Assembly (NCBI GenBank): GCA_002375205.1
Contig: DFLL01000025.1
Coordinates: 1-41,968, forward strand
Direction: 5' to 3'
DNA from: Caryophanales bacterium UBA3620
GTDB lineage: Bacteria > Bacillota_I > Bacilli_A > RF39 > UBA660
Length of the DNA: 41,968 nucleotides
Shown here: positions 1-8,383 of the stretch, piece after piece
Layout: each line of letters opens with the position of its first letter
Position numbering within the stretch: position 1 is the stretch's first letter
Translations under genes and position numbers: made by a program
The notes under the pieces: model-generated
Told to the model about the DNA's origin: nothing
Databases searched by the model: none
The model's input: the letters and a program-made list of their open reading frames with translations, nothing else

Positions 1-96
1 AGAAAATTAATAGAAGAAAAAAAATATAGTTTACAATTAATTATTAATGTGATAAAGTATTTAATTGGTGAGCAACATGGAAGAAATAACATATGA
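1..96 (+). CDS. 3' end of an unidentified gene (partial)
   Basis: The first forward frame is open from the window edge for 31 codons and stops at TGA 94-96. It reads as a plausible helical C-terminus (ending GEQHGRNNI). It overlaps the start of the next gene (ATG 77) by 20 nt, as is common in tight operons, and the ribosome binding site of that gene (GGTGAG, 67-72) lies inside it. In such AT-rich DNA a 31-codon open frame is only modest evidence. I do not recognise a family. Confidence 0.4.
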   Translation, partial: RKLIEEKKYSLQLIINVIKYLIGEQHGRNNI

Positions 97-1243
97 AGAA
101 ATAGAAAAAGAGATAGAAGATTTATATAAAAAGATAGAATATTTATATGGAAAAGCAAATACTAAATCAAAACAAAGAAGATTATTTTCTACTATTTGTG
201 CATTAGATAAAATATGTAGTGAAGATTGTTTAGATTTAAATATTGTCAGTAGTCATTTAATAAAAAAATTATATATGGAAAGTAAATTCTTTGATTACTA
301 TGATGATGTTAATTATAATCTTGAAATATTAAAAGAATTATCATTAGTAGTAATAAATACTTTTAAAGATATAAATTATCCCTTTTATAAAAATTATAAA
401 AGTAGAGATTATGTACCAGATAGTGATAAGAATAATTTAATATATACTTATTTTAATTCATTTAATGATCAAATAATTGATAAATTCATAAAGAAAGCTG
501 GAGATAATTACTACCTAGAATTTTCATCAGATTTAGCTTTTGAAGGTGCATTATATAACTTACCAATATTTAAAAAATATATTATTCACTTAAATACCGC
601 TAATGATCAAAACTTATTTTATGTAATATCTGCTATTCATGAAATGGGACATGCCTATGAAAAAGAAATATTTTATGGTAATGGTGAAGTAAACTTACTA
701 GATATGTATAAAGAAACATTCTTTTATGAAGTATCTTCCTCTTTCTTTGAATATACTTTTATTAATTTTTTAAATGAAAATAACTATTATCCAAAAGAAA
801 TAAAATATGAATATAATCTATTTTATCTTGAATTACTTAAAAATGCTTTTAAAACCTATTCTATTTGTTTAAACGGAATAGATGAAGTAAATAATAGTTA
901 TTATATAAAACTTGATAATAAAGATAAGATGGAAGAAGTAGAAAAATTAAAAGAAGCATTAAATTACTATGAAAAATTACCTAATTATAATGATAAACTA
1001 TCAATATTAGATTCTGTTATATATTTTGTTGGAGGATTACTTGCTATTAATTTATATAATAAATATAAAGATAATCCTAAAGAATTTATGAAAAAATTTA
1101 GAACATTTTTAGTTAATTATCCAAGAAGTGGAGTATTTGATTCCCTTGAAGTAGTTGGTATAACCAAAGAAGAATTATTAAGTAGTAAAGTATTAAAAAA
1201 AGAGCTAAACAAATTTATAAATAGTAGTTATATAAAAAGATAG
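77..1243 (+). CDS. M3-like (oligoendopeptidase F-like) zinc metallopeptidase
   Basis: This is a 388-residue protein with a zinc-binding HEMGH motif (His188, Glu189, His192). A third-ligand candidate, Glu218, lies 26 residues further on, the spacing expected of M3/gluzincin peptidases. It has no signal peptide, so it is probably a cytoplasmic oligopeptidase. At under 400 residues it is much shorter than PepF (about 600), so it is a compact or divergent M3-like member and its substrate cannot be inferred. I chose ATG 77 rather than the in-frame TTG at 65, because GGTGAG sits just upstream of the ATG and the TTG has no site. A hairpin with a T-tract follows the stop, so it probably ends its transcript. 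Confidence 0.75.
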   Translation: MEEITYEEIEKEIEDLYKKIEYLYGKANTKSKQRRLFSTICALDKICSEDCLDLNIVSSHLIKKLYMESKFFDYYDDVNYNLEILKELSLVVINTFKDINYPFYKNYKSRDYVPDSDKNNLIYTYFNSFNDQIIDKFIKKAGDNYYLEFSSDLAFEGALYNLPIFKKYIIHLNTANDQNLFYVISAIHEMGHAYEKEIFYGNGEVNLLDMYKETFFYEVSSSFFEYTFINFLNENNYYPKEIKYEYNLFYLELLKNAFKTYSICLNGIDEVNNSYYIKLDNKDKMEEVEKLKEALNYYEKLPNYNDKLSILDSVIYFVGGLLAINLYNKYKDNPKEFMKKFRTFLVNYPRSGVFDSLEVVGITKEELLSSKVLKKELNKFINSSYIKR

Positions 1244-1268
1244 ATAATAATATCTAATCTTTTTCTTT
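1234..1268 (+). terminator. Intrinsic terminator after the M3-like peptidase
   Basis: AAAAAGAT-A-GATA pairs with TATC-TAATCTTTTT around a short ATAA loop, with one bulge, and runs into TTTTTCTTT. It overlaps the stop codon of the upstream gene. Confidence 0.6.
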
Positions 1269-1288
1269 ATTTTATAAGTGTTTTGTGA

Positions 1289-1294
1289 TAAAAT
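1289..1294 (+). promoter_or_regulatory. Extended -10 element for gltX
   Basis: TAAAAT is preceded by TGTGA, giving TGTGATAAAAT, an extended -10. The -35 is weak. The same TGTGA/AGTGA extension precedes the -10 of several other genes here (4237, 17415, 19317). Confidence 0.45.
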
Positions 1295-1319
1295 ATATGT
1301 AGTGAAAGGAATGATAACT

Positions 1320-2963
1320 ATGACAAATAAAGATTTAGCGGATCTTATATTTCCTAATATTACTAAAAGTATTGAAGATTATGCAAAAATGTATCCAGAA
1401 AGAAATCTAAAAGAAGGAGAAAAAGTAACAAGATTTGCTCCTAGTCCAACAGGATATATGCATCTAGGAGGATTCTATCAAGCTATTATTGATTATGTAA
1501 TGGCTAAGAATTCAAACGGTGTATTTTATTTAAGAAATGAAGATACTGATACTAAAAGAGAAGTAAAAGAGGCTACTAAGTTAATTATGGATACTTTAAC
1601 TCACTATAATATAATACCAAATGAGTATGAATTTGAAGGAAATATTGTAGGAAGTTATGGACCATATGTTCAAAGTGAAAGAAAAGAAATATATCATGCC
1701 TTTATTAAATATTTAATTGAAATAGGAAGAGCATATCCTTGTTTTTGTACTAAAGAAGAATTAGATGAAATGAGAGAGGTTCAAGAAAGAAGCAAAGTTA
1801 GAACTGGTTATTATGGAAGTTATGCTAAATACCGAAATGTTAGTGTAGAAGAACTAATCTCTAAAGTAAAAGAAGGAATCCCTTATGTAATTAGATTTAA
1901 AAGTATGGGAGACTTTAATAAGAAGTTTGTTTTTGAAGACTTAGTAAAAGGTAAAATAGAACTTCCTGAAAACGATGAAGATTTTGTTATCATGAAGTCA
2001 GGAGATGGACTACCAACATACCATTTTGCTCATCTAGTAGATGACTATTTAATGCATACTACTCATGTTGTAAGAGGAGAAGAATGGTTATCATCAGTTC
2101 CTAAACATATTGAATTATTTAGAACATTTGGTTTTAAACCTCCTAAATATGTACATACTCCATTAATTATAAAAAAAGAAGGAACTAGTGTCAGAAAGAT
2201 AAGTAAGAGAAAAGATCCGGAAGCCTCTATGAGTTATTATAAAGAAAAAGGCTATCCAGTTAAAGCTGTAATAGAAGCATTAATGACAATAATTAATTCT
2301 AACTATGAAGAGTGGCATACTGCTAATCCAGATAAAGAGTTTATTGATTTTGTATATAGTCCTAAGAAGATGAGTTCTTCTGGTGCTTTCTTTGATTTAG
2401 AAAAATTAGATAATATTTCTAAGACAGTTATAAGTAAAATGACTAAAGATGAAGTATATGATAATCTATATAATTGGACTAAGGATTATGATAAAGAGTT
2501 TAATGAATTAATTACTAAGTATGAAGATTATACTAAGAATGTACTTAATATTGAAAGAGAGCAGAAGAAACCAAGAAAAGATTATTCTTGTTATAGTGAA
2601 ATAAAGAATCAAATATTCTATATGTATGATGAGCTATATAATCCTACTAGTTATGACTGGGGTAGTATTACTGATAAGAATGAAATAAATAATATACTTA
2701 CTTTATACATGGATAAATATTTTGATATATCAGATAAAGAAGTATGGTTTAATAATATTAAAGAGTTATGTGATAGCTTAGACTATGCAAGTAATATGAA
2801 AGATTATAAAGAAAATCCTGATAACTATAAAGGTAGTGTTGCAGATGTATCTACTGTCCTTAGAGTAGCAATAACTTCTAAGAGTATGACACCAGATTTA
2901 TATGAAATAATGAAGTTACTAGGTAAAGATAGAATATTAAGTAGAATAGAAAAATTAAAATAA
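1320..2963 (+). CDS. gltX: Glutamyl-tRNA synthetase
   Basis: This class I aminoacyl-tRNA synthetase attaches glutamate to tRNA-Glu in the cytoplasm. The 547-residue product has the Rossmann signature FAPSPTG followed by the HIGH-type motif HLGG (residues 48-51), and a KMSKS-type motif KISKR (residues 293-297). CFCT near residue 140 lies in the connective insertion. Length is normal to slightly long for bacterial GltX. ATG 1320 was chosen because AAAGGA lies 9 nt upstream; an in-frame extension to 1278 would run through the promoter. The tRNA-Glu gene follows 60 nt after the stop, so enzyme and substrate are linked. Whether it is discriminating or also charges tRNA-Gln cannot be decided here. 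Confidence 0.95.
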   Translation: MTNKDLADLIFPNITKSIEDYAKMYPERNLKEGEKVTRFAPSPTGYMHLGGFYQAIIDYVMAKNSNGVFYLRNEDTDTKREVKEATKLIMDTLTHYNIIPNEYEFEGNIVGSYGPYVQSERKEIYHAFIKYLIEIGRAYPCFCTKEELDEMREVQERSKVRTGYYGSYAKYRNVSVEELISKVKEGIPYVIRFKSMGDFNKKFVFEDLVKGKIELPENDEDFVIMKSGDGLPTYHFAHLVDDYLMHTTHVVRGEEWLSSVPKHIELFRTFGFKPPKYVHTPLIIKKEGTSVRKISKRKDPEASMSYYKEKGYPVKAVIEALMTIINSNYEEWHTANPDKEFIDFVYSPKKMSSSGAFFDLEKLDNISKTVISKMTKDEVYDNLYNWTKDYDKEFNELITKYEDYTKNVLNIEREQKKPRKDYSCYSEIKNQIFYMYDELYNPTSYDWGSITDKNEINNILTLYMDKYFDISDKEVWFNNIKELCDSLDYASNMKDYKENPDNYKGSVADVSTVLRVAITSKSMTPDLYEIMKLLGKDRILSRIEKLK

Positions 2964-2999
2964 TTATTGAAATAATAATTAAATTATGATAATATTATA

Positions 3000-3018
3000 T
3001 TGTTCCTTTAAGGAACAA
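3000..3018 (+). repeat. Small perfect inverted repeat before tRNA-Glu
   Basis: TTGTTCCT (3000-3007) pairs with AGGAACAA (3011-3018) around a 3-nt loop, 5 nt before the tRNA. There is no U-tract, so it is not a canonical terminator. It could pause transcription or mark processing of the tRNA 5' end. Confidence 0.35.
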
Positions 3019-3023
3019 TTAAT

Positions 3024-3100
3024 GGCCTGTTGGTGAAGTGGCTTAACACATTGCCCTCTCAAGGCAACATTCATGGATTCGAATTCCATACAGGTCACCA
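3024..3100 (+). tRNA. tRNA-Glu (anticodon CTC)
   Basis: A 77-nt cloverleaf can be folded by eye. The acceptor GGCCTGT pairs with ACAGGTC (one G-U). The anticodon stem TTGCC/GGCAA encloses loop CTCTCAA with anticodon CTC at 3058-3060. The T arm ATGGA-TTCGAAT-TCCAT is perfect, and CCA is encoded at 3098-3100. It reads GAG codons. A UUC-anticodon isoacceptor would be expected elsewhere, since GAA dominates in this genome. Confidence 0.93.
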
Positions 3101-3114
3101 TTTATAGTAACTAA

Positions 3115-3142
3115 AGTCTTGATTATCAAGGCTTTTTTCTTT
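3115..3142 (+). terminator. Intrinsic terminator after tRNA-Glu
   Basis: AGTCTTGA (3115-3122) pairs with TCAAGGCT (3126-3133) around TTA, with one G-U, followed by TTTTTTCTTTT. Confidence 0.8.
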
Positions 3143-3177
3143 TGAAAAAAATTATGTAAATTTAGATGTAAAGTATC

Positions 3178-3206
3178 TTTACCTATCTAATAGTTAGTGA
3201 TATGAT
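3178..3206 (+). promoter_or_regulatory. Sigma-A-type promoter for the ORF6N gene
   Basis: TTTACC (3178-3183) and TATGAT (3201-3206) are separated by exactly 17 nt. The spacer ends in AGTGA, an extended -10-like element. Confidence 0.55.
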
Positions 3207-3239
3207 AGAAGACATAACATTATAGAAGGGGGAATTATT

Positions 3240-4121
3240 ATGAACAATATTGCAATTAAAGAAAACATTATAATTGAAAATTTAATCTATGAAGTAAGAG
3301 GCAAGCAAGTAATGTTAGATTCGGATTTAGCAAGATTATATGAATGTGTTAATGGTACAAAAACAGTTAATCAAGCTGTTAAAAGAAATTGTAGTAGGTT
3401 TCCAGAAGATTTTTATTTTCAGCTAAGTGAAGATGAACTTTTAAAATTGCAGTCCCAAATTGGGACCGCAAATTTCAATAATATGTCTAGAACATTACCA
3501 TATGCCTTTACTGAGGAAGGTGCTGCGATGCTTGCAACAGTTCTTAGGACAAAAGTATCATCAGAAATGAGTATCGCAATAATGAGAGCTTTTGTTGCTA
3601 TGCGTAAATACATATCATCTAATTTGATAGAACAAAAATTTATAAATAATATGGTACTAGAACATGATTCAGAAATTAAACTTTTACAAGAATCGTTTGA
3701 TAAATTCGAAGAGAAAAGGAAGAATCATGAGATATATTTTGATGGTCAGATATATGATGCTTATTCTAAAATAAAAGAAATATTTAGTAGTACTAATAAT
3801 GAACTTATTATAATAGATTCCTATGCTGACAATACAATATTAGATATTATTAGTAAATTAAATGTTAAGGTAACTATTATTACCAAAGTAAATAGTCTTC
3901 TTACAAAACAAGATATTAATAAATATAATAAACAATATCATAATTTAAAAGTAGTATATGATAATAGTTATCATGACCGTTACTTTATTATAGATAAAAA
4001 AGAAGTATATCACTGCGGTGCAAGTATAAATAGAATTGGTTATAAAACATTTTCTATAACATTAGTAGGTGATGAAGAAATAAAGAAGGCACTAATAGAT
4101 AAAGTTAATAATATTATTTAA
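3240..4121 (+). CDS. ORF6N-domain protein with a PLD-like C-terminal domain
   Basis: The 293-residue protein opens with an ORF6N (phage antirepressor-type, KilA-N/ANT-related) domain at about residues 10-120. Its hallmarks are visible: VMLDSDLARLYE, then NQAVKRN, RFPEDFYFQL and AFTEEGAAMLATVL. A short coiled linker leads to a C-terminal domain (about 165-293) containing YHDRYFIID, which resembles the HxD/HDR half-motif of phospholipase D-like folds. ORF6N proteins are common in phages and also as stand-alone bacterial genes; their role is usually assigned as DNA binding or regulatory. It is a single-gene unit with a strong RBS (AAGGGGG) and its own promoter. No integrase or phage structural gene is nearby. 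Confidence 0.85.
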   Translation: MNNIAIKENIIIENLIYEVRGKQVMLDSDLARLYECVNGTKTVNQAVKRNCSRFPEDFYFQLSEDELLKLQSQIGTANFNNMSRTLPYAFTEEGAAMLATVLRTKVSSEMSIAIMRAFVAMRKYISSNLIEQKFINNMVLEHDSEIKLLQESFDKFEEKRKNHEIYFDGQIYDAYSKIKEIFSSTNNELIIIDSYADNTILDIISKLNVKVTIITKVNSLLTKQDINKYNKQYHNLKVVYDNSYHDRYFIIDKKEVYHCGASINRIGYKTFSITLVGDEEIKKALIDKVNNII

Positions 4122-4213
4122 TATCTACTTTTATCTAGTGCATTGTAATGATATGATAAAAAAGTTTACAAAAATATAAGGAAAACAAATGTATAATATT
4201 TTTATCAAAAACG

Positions 4214-4242
4214 TTGATTAATACAACAAATAGTGATATAAT
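4214..4242 (+). promoter_or_regulatory. Sigma-A-type promoter for the RhuM-like gene
   Basis: TTGATT (4214-4219), a 17-nt spacer ending AGTGA, and a consensus TATAAT (4237-4242). Predicted transcription start is near 4249. Confidence 0.65.
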
Positions 4243-4325
4243 TAAATAACAAACATAAGTATGACATATATTAGATGAGGATTGTTAGCTTATTATAATT
4301 TCGTAAGTAAAGGGAGTGAAAGAAA

Positions 4326-5276
4326 ATGAATAAAAATGAAATTGTTATTTTTGAAAATGAAGGTATTAAACTTGAGGTTAATATGAAAGATGAAAATGTT
4401 TGGTTATCACAACAACAAATGGCAGAGTTATTTGATTCATCAAGAACAAACATAATTGAGCATATTAATAATATTTATTATGATGGCGAGCTTGATAAAA
4501 ATTCAACATGTCAGGATTTCCGACAGGTTCGAAAAGAAGGCAAAAGAACTGTTACAAGGAGTATGCCATTTTACAATCTTGATATGATTATCTCTGTTGG
4601 ATATCGTGTAAATAGTAAGCGAGGTATTATATTCAGAAAATGGGCTACTGAAGTATTAAAAGAATATCTATTAAAAGGATATGCTGTTAATCAAAGAAGA
4701 TTAGATTATTTAGAAAAAACAGTAAAATTAATAGATATAGCTAATAGAATGGATGATAGACTAGAAGGCGATGATGCTAAAGAGATATTAAGAGTAATAG
4801 GAAGTTATTCTAAAGCCTTAGAATTATTAGATGATTATGATCATAAAACTATTAAGAAAATAAATGGTAGTAAAAGTAAAAAGAAAATAAATTATAAAGA
4901 TTGTTTAGAAGTAATAAGCAAATTAAGATTCAATGATGATAGTGATATATTTGCATTAGAAAGAAATAGAGGATTAGAATCTATTATTAATGATATCTAT
5001 CAAACTTTTGATAATGAAGATGTATATAAAAGTACTGAAGAAAAAGCTTCTAACTTTCTATATATGATAGTTAAGAATCATGTCTTTATAGATGGTAACA
5101 AGAGAATAGCAGCTACTTTATTTATCTATTTCTTAAATTATTATGGTCTCCTATATAAGGAAGATAAATTAGTAATTGATAATAATACACTAACTGCTCT
5201 TACATTATTAATAGCAGAATCAAATCCAAAAGAAAAAGATATAATAATCAGTTTAGTAATGAATTTTTTAGAATAA
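4326..5276 (+). CDS. RhuM-family protein with C-terminal Fic/Doc domain
   Basis: Residues 1-125 are a RhuM (virulence protein, PF13310-like) module, recognisable from WLSQQQMAELF and the downstream FRQVRKEGKR...YNLDMIISVGYRVNS...FRKWATEVL. The C-terminal third carries HVFIDGNKR at residues 252-260, the core Fic/Doc motif (HxFxDGNKR), which suggests AMPylation or phosphorylation of a protein target. RhuM-Fic/Doc fusions are a known architecture. No antitoxin-like small partner is encoded next to it, so a classic two-gene toxin-antitoxin pair is not evident; the N-terminal module might provide the regulation. It is monocistronic with its own promoter, and the adjacent ORF6N gene is another phage-type regulator. 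Confidence 0.88.
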   Translation: MNKNEIVIFENEGIKLEVNMKDENVWLSQQQMAELFDSSRTNIIEHINNIYYDGELDKNSTCQDFRQVRKEGKRTVTRSMPFYNLDMIISVGYRVNSKRGIIFRKWATEVLKEYLLKGYAVNQRRLDYLEKTVKLIDIANRMDDRLEGDDAKEILRVIGSYSKALELLDDYDHKTIKKINGSKSKKKINYKDCLEVISKLRFNDDSDIFALERNRGLESIINDIYQTFDNEDVYKSTEEKASNFLYMIVKNHVFIDGNKRIAATLFIYFLNYYGLLYKEDKLVIDNNTLTALTLLIAESNPKEKDIIISLVMNFLE

Positions 5277-5370
5277 ATAACTAATGTTATCAAAAAGGGC
5301 GTCTTTTCCATTTAAAATAGGTAGATATTTTTAATATAATATTGTATCATTATATTTGAAAGGAGCTCAT

Positions 5371-6291
5371 ATGGAGATAGGAAAAAAGTTATTAGAACTA
5401 AGGAAGAAAAATAATCTTTCTCAAGAGTCTTTAGCAGAAAAACTAGGTGTAGCAAGACAAACCATAAGTAAATGGGAACTAGGAGAAACTTCACCAGATT
5501 TAAAAGAAGCAAAAGAACTAGCTAAAATCTTTAATGTTAGTTTAGATGATTTAGTAGGTAATAATATTATTCATAAAAAATCAAATACCGAAAAGATGGC
5601 TAGTATTTTTATTATTCATTATAAAATATCCCTTGTAATACTATTAATATTTATTATCATCATTACCACTCTTATAGTAATTAGAAGTACTAAGAAAGAC
5701 TCTGCTAATTCAAGAATAATTGAAGAAAGTATCTATTGTACATTATATGGAGAAGAACATGGATATAGTATCAAATATGATGAAGAGTCTAGTACTATAA
5801 TTGCAAAAGGAAAAGACTCTTACTTTAGAGATATATTAGAATTAGATAAATATCATGATGCCCATCAAATATTTAATATTATAAATGACTATGTAAAAAA
5901 GAGTGGTGGAGACTGTGAAATAATAAAAGATAGAAATCTAAGTGATATAGTAAGTATTGAAATAAAAGATTTAACTAGTACTAGTATGAGAATAATAATC
6001 CATGATGATAGTATAAATAAAATAGCATATGGAGAAGACTTTTATATCGAAAAAGTAGTAGATGGTCACTGGGAAGAAATAGAAACTACAGGAGAAAATT
6101 ATGGTTTTAAAGCAATAGCCTACTATAAAGATGAAAATGGATTATTAGAAATGCATCAAAATTGGGAGCATATTTATGGAAGTCTTCCTAAAGGAAAATA
6201 TCGTATTGTAAAAAATGTCTTCTTTGATTCAGATATACCCGTAGATAAAGAAGATATATTTTATATAAGCGAGGAATTTATAATCGAATAA
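5371..6291 (+). CDS. Membrane-tethered XRE-family transcriptional regulator
   Basis: A 306-residue protein. An HTH_3/XRE domain spans residues 6-60 (LRKKNNLSQESLAEKLGVARQ, then TISKWE). A single hydrophobic segment follows at about 86-104, then a roughly 200-residue domain with no recognised family, presumably extracytoplasmic. The layout suggests a one-component sensor in which an outside domain controls a cytoplasmic DNA-binding head; this is inference from topology. ATG 5371 was chosen because AAAGGAG lies 5 nt before it, while the upstream TTG lies within that site. It is monocistronic. Confidence 0.85.
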   Translation: MEIGKKLLELRKKNNLSQESLAEKLGVARQTISKWELGETSPDLKEAKELAKIFNVSLDDLVGNNIIHKKSNTEKMASIFIIHYKISLVILLIFIIIITTLIVIRSTKKDSANSRIIEESIYCTLYGEEHGYSIKYDEESSTIIAKGKDSYFRDILELDKYHDAHQIFNIINDYVKKSGGDCEIIKDRNLSDIVSIEIKDLTSTSMRIIIHDDSINKIAYGEDFYIEKVVDGHWEEIETTGENYGFKAIAYYKDENGLLEMHQNWEHIYGSLPKGKYRIVKNVFFDSDIPVDKEDIFYISEEFIIE

Positions 6292-6315
6292 AGAATTTGT
6301 AAAAAAAATGGAATT

Positions 6316-6340
6316 ATGACAAGAGTTATTCTCTTGTCAT
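6316..6340 (+). terminator. Hairpin after the XRE regulator
   Basis: ATGACAAGAG (6316-6325) pairs perfectly with CTCTTGTCAT (6331-6340) around TTATT. The downstream tract is TTAATATATATTT, weaker than a normal U-run. Confidence 0.55.
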
Positions 6341-6381
6341 TTAATATATATTTAATCAAATATTGATAATAATATAAAAGA

Positions 6382-6410
6382 TTGACACATAAAAATAATT
6401 ATTATAAAAT
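6382..6410 (+). promoter_or_regulatory. Sigma-A-type promoter for the redox operon
   Basis: Consensus -35 TTGACA (6382-6387), a 17-nt spacer, and TAAAAT (6405-6410), 24 nt before the first start codon. Confidence 0.7.
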
Positions 6411-6433
6411 TAAATTATAGAAAGGAAGATAAT

Positions 6434-6982
6434 ATGAGTATATATAATTTTAAAGTAAAGAAAAGAGATGATGAAGAATTCTCTCTTAACGAAAATAAAG
6501 GAAAGGTAATGCTAATAGTAAATACCGCGACTGGTTGTGGTTTTACTCCTCAGTATGAAGGATTAGAAATGTTATACGAAAAGTATCATGATAAAGGATT
6601 AGAAATATTAGATTTTCCTTGTGATCAATTTGGTCATCAAGCACCAGGAACAGATGATGAAATACATGAATTTTGTACGATGAAATATGATACTAAGTTT
6701 GATCAAATGTCAAAAATAGAAGTAAATGGCGATAATGAATTACCGCTTTATACATATTTAAAGAAAGAGATGCCTAATGAAGAAGTACAAGGACTTAAAA
6801 ATAAAGTCGCCATGAAAGCTATTAGAAAGATAAGTAATACTTGCAAAAAAGAAGGAGATATTGTTTGGAACTTTACGAAGTTTTTAGTTGATAGAAAAGG
6901 AAATGTTATAAAAAGATATAATCCAACATTTAATCCAAAAGATATGGAAGAAGAAATAGTAAAATTATTGGAGGAAAAATAA
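6434..6982 (+). CDS. Glutathione peroxidase-family thiol peroxidase
   Basis: This 182-residue GPx-fold protein has the peroxidatic Cys35 in TGCGFTPQY, the second conserved block LDFPCDQFG (resolving-Cys region; families usually have PCNQF) and the WNFTKF block near residue 145. It is a Cys rather than selenocysteine type. Such bacterial enzymes mostly take electrons from thioredoxin, not glutathione. Its stop overlaps the start of the thioredoxin reductase gene (TAATG), which supports a thioredoxin-linked peroxide detoxification role in the cytoplasm. The Asn to Asp change in the second motif is a small oddity. Confidence 0.93.
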   Translation: MSIYNFKVKKRDDEEFSLNENKGKVMLIVNTATGCGFTPQYEGLEMLYEKYHDKGLEILDFPCDQFGHQAPGTDDEIHEFCTMKYDTKFDQMSKIEVNGDNELPLYTYLKKEMPNEEVQGLKNKVAMKAIRKISNTCKKEGDIVWNFTKFLVDRKGNVIKRYNPTFNPKDMEEEIVKLLEEK

Positions 6983-7890
6983 TGTACGATATAATCATAG
7001 TAGGAGCAGGACCAGCGGGATTAACCTCCGCTATATATGCTAGGCGTGCTAATAAACACGTTTTAGTTCTAGAAGCAAAATCTTATGGTGGACAAATAAT
7101 AAATACACTAGATATTGAAAACTATCCAGCTAATAACCATATATCAGGCTTTGATTTAGCTACCAATATGTATGAACAAGCAAAAGAATTAGGAGCAGAA
7201 ATTAAGTTTGAAAAAGTAATAGAAATAAAAAGTAAAACGGGTTATAAAGAAGTAATTACTACTAGTAATAAATATAAATGTAAAGCCTTAATATTAGCAA
7301 CAGGTAGTGAGAATAGAAAATTAGGACTTAGTAATGAAGATGATCTTATAGGTAAAGGAGTATCTTACTGTGCTACTTGTGATGGTGCTTTCTATAAAAA
7401 TAAAATAGTAGCAGTAGTCGGAGGAGGAAATACTGCCTTAGATGATGCTTTATATCTAACTGATATCTGTAAAAAAGTATATTTGATCCATCGAAGAGAT
7501 ACTTTCAAAGGAGAAGAATCTACTTTAAATAAATTAAAAGAAAAGAATAATATTACTTTTATCTATAACAGTAATATAACTAAGTTAAATGCTAGTGATA
7601 AATTAGAAAATATTGAGATAACAGATAATGAGGGTAATAAGAAATTATTAGAAGTATCCGCTTTATTTATAGCGGTAGGTCAAATACCAGAAAATCAAAA
7701 CTTTGCTAAATTAATAAAATTAGATGAAAAGGGTTATATTATTGCTAAAGAAAATTGTCATACTAATAAAAAAGGAATCTTTGTCGCAGGAGACGCTCGA
7801 ACTAAAGATTTAAGACAATTAGTTACTGCTACTAGTGATGGAGCGGTATCTGCTACTGAAGCAATAAAATATATAAATAGTAAGAGATAA
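6982..7890 (+). CDS. trxB: Thioredoxin reductase
   Basis: A 302-residue low-molecular-weight flavoprotein. An N-terminal FAD-binding GAGPAG motif (residues 8-13), the redox-active pair CATC (Cys130, Cys133), an NADPH-binding VVGGGNTALDDA near 147, and a C-terminal GIFVAGDAR block are all present and in the usual order. It passes electrons from NADPH to thioredoxin. It overlaps the peroxidase gene by 1 nt, so the two are translationally coupled. Length is typical. Confidence 0.95.
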   Translation: MYDIIIVGAGPAGLTSAIYARRANKHVLVLEAKSYGGQIINTLDIENYPANNHISGFDLATNMYEQAKELGAEIKFEKVIEIKSKTGYKEVITTSNKYKCKALILATGSENRKLGLSNEDDLIGKGVSYCATCDGAFYKNKIVAVVGGGNTALDDALYLTDICKKVYLIHRRDTFKGEESTLNKLKEKNNITFIYNSNITKLNASDKLENIEITDNEGNKKLLEVSALFIAVGQIPENQNFAKLIKLDEKGYIIAKENCHTNKKGIFVAGDARTKDLRQLVTATSDGAVSATEAIKYINSKR

Positions 7891-7892
7891 TT

Positions 7893-8318
7893 ATGAAAAA
7901 AATATTACTAATAATAGTTTTTCTTCTTTTACTAATAGGATGTTCTAGTAATAAAGAAGAAAATGATATAGAGGAAGAATTTATGGATAAAGTAAATATA
8001 ACGGTTAATAATAGAGAATATGTTTTAGAATTAGAGGATAACCAAACTACTAGAGAGTTTTTAAATACATTACCACTTAGTATTACCATGGAAGAATTAA
8101 ATGGTAATGAAAAATATAAATATTTAGATAATAAATTTACTACTGATTCTAAAGTACCAGAGATAATAAATAAAGGTGACGTAATGTTATATGGTAATAA
8201 CTGTTTAGTTATCTTTTATAAAACATTTACTACAACTTATAGTTATACCAAAATAGGCTATATTAATAATTTAGAAGAAATAGGGGATAATAATATTATA
8301 GTAACTATTACTAAATAA
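7893..8318 (+). CDS. Lipoprotein with cyclophilin-like domain
   Basis: A 141-residue product starting MKKILLIIVFLLLLIGCSS: a signal peptide with lipobox LIGC, so Cys17 should be lipid-modified and the protein anchored on the outer face of the membrane. The rest (about 35-140) resembles the cyclophilin-like fold family (VNNREYVLELEDNQTT...LPLSITMEEL), which is not expected to be an active prolyl isomerase. It begins 2 nt after trxB and is the last gene of the redox operon. Its substrate is unknown. Confidence 0.8.
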   Translation: MKKILLIIVFLLLLIGCSSNKEENDIEEEFMDKVNITVNNREYVLELEDNQTTREFLNTLPLSITMEELNGNEKYKYLDNKFTTDSKVPEIINKGDVMLYGNNCLVIFYKTFTTTYSYTKIGYINNLEEIGDNNIIVTITK

Positions 8319-8320
8319 AA

Positions 8321-8348
8321 ATATAGGAAAAAGTTCCTATATTTTTTT
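8321..8348 (+). terminator. Intrinsic terminator of the redox operon
   Basis: ATATAGGAA (8321-8329) pairs with TTCCTATAT (8334-8342) around AAAG, followed by TTTTTT. Confidence 0.85.
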
Positions 8349-8383
8349 ACTAATTATTAGCAAACAAATGTATAATAAAATTA

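Noticed and set aside
65..76. TTG start for the M3-like peptidase
   Set aside because: ATG 77 has GGTGAG in the right place, while the TTG would overlap that site.
3240..5276. Prophage or integrative element
   Set aside because: Only two phage-type regulators are present, with no integrase, structural genes or attachment repeats; the nearby tRNA-Glu end is not repeated downstream as far as I can see.
5312..5512. 66-codon minus-strand frame at the start of the XRE regulator gene
   Set aside because: Antisense to the helix-turn-helix coding region and its RBS, with no own signals.
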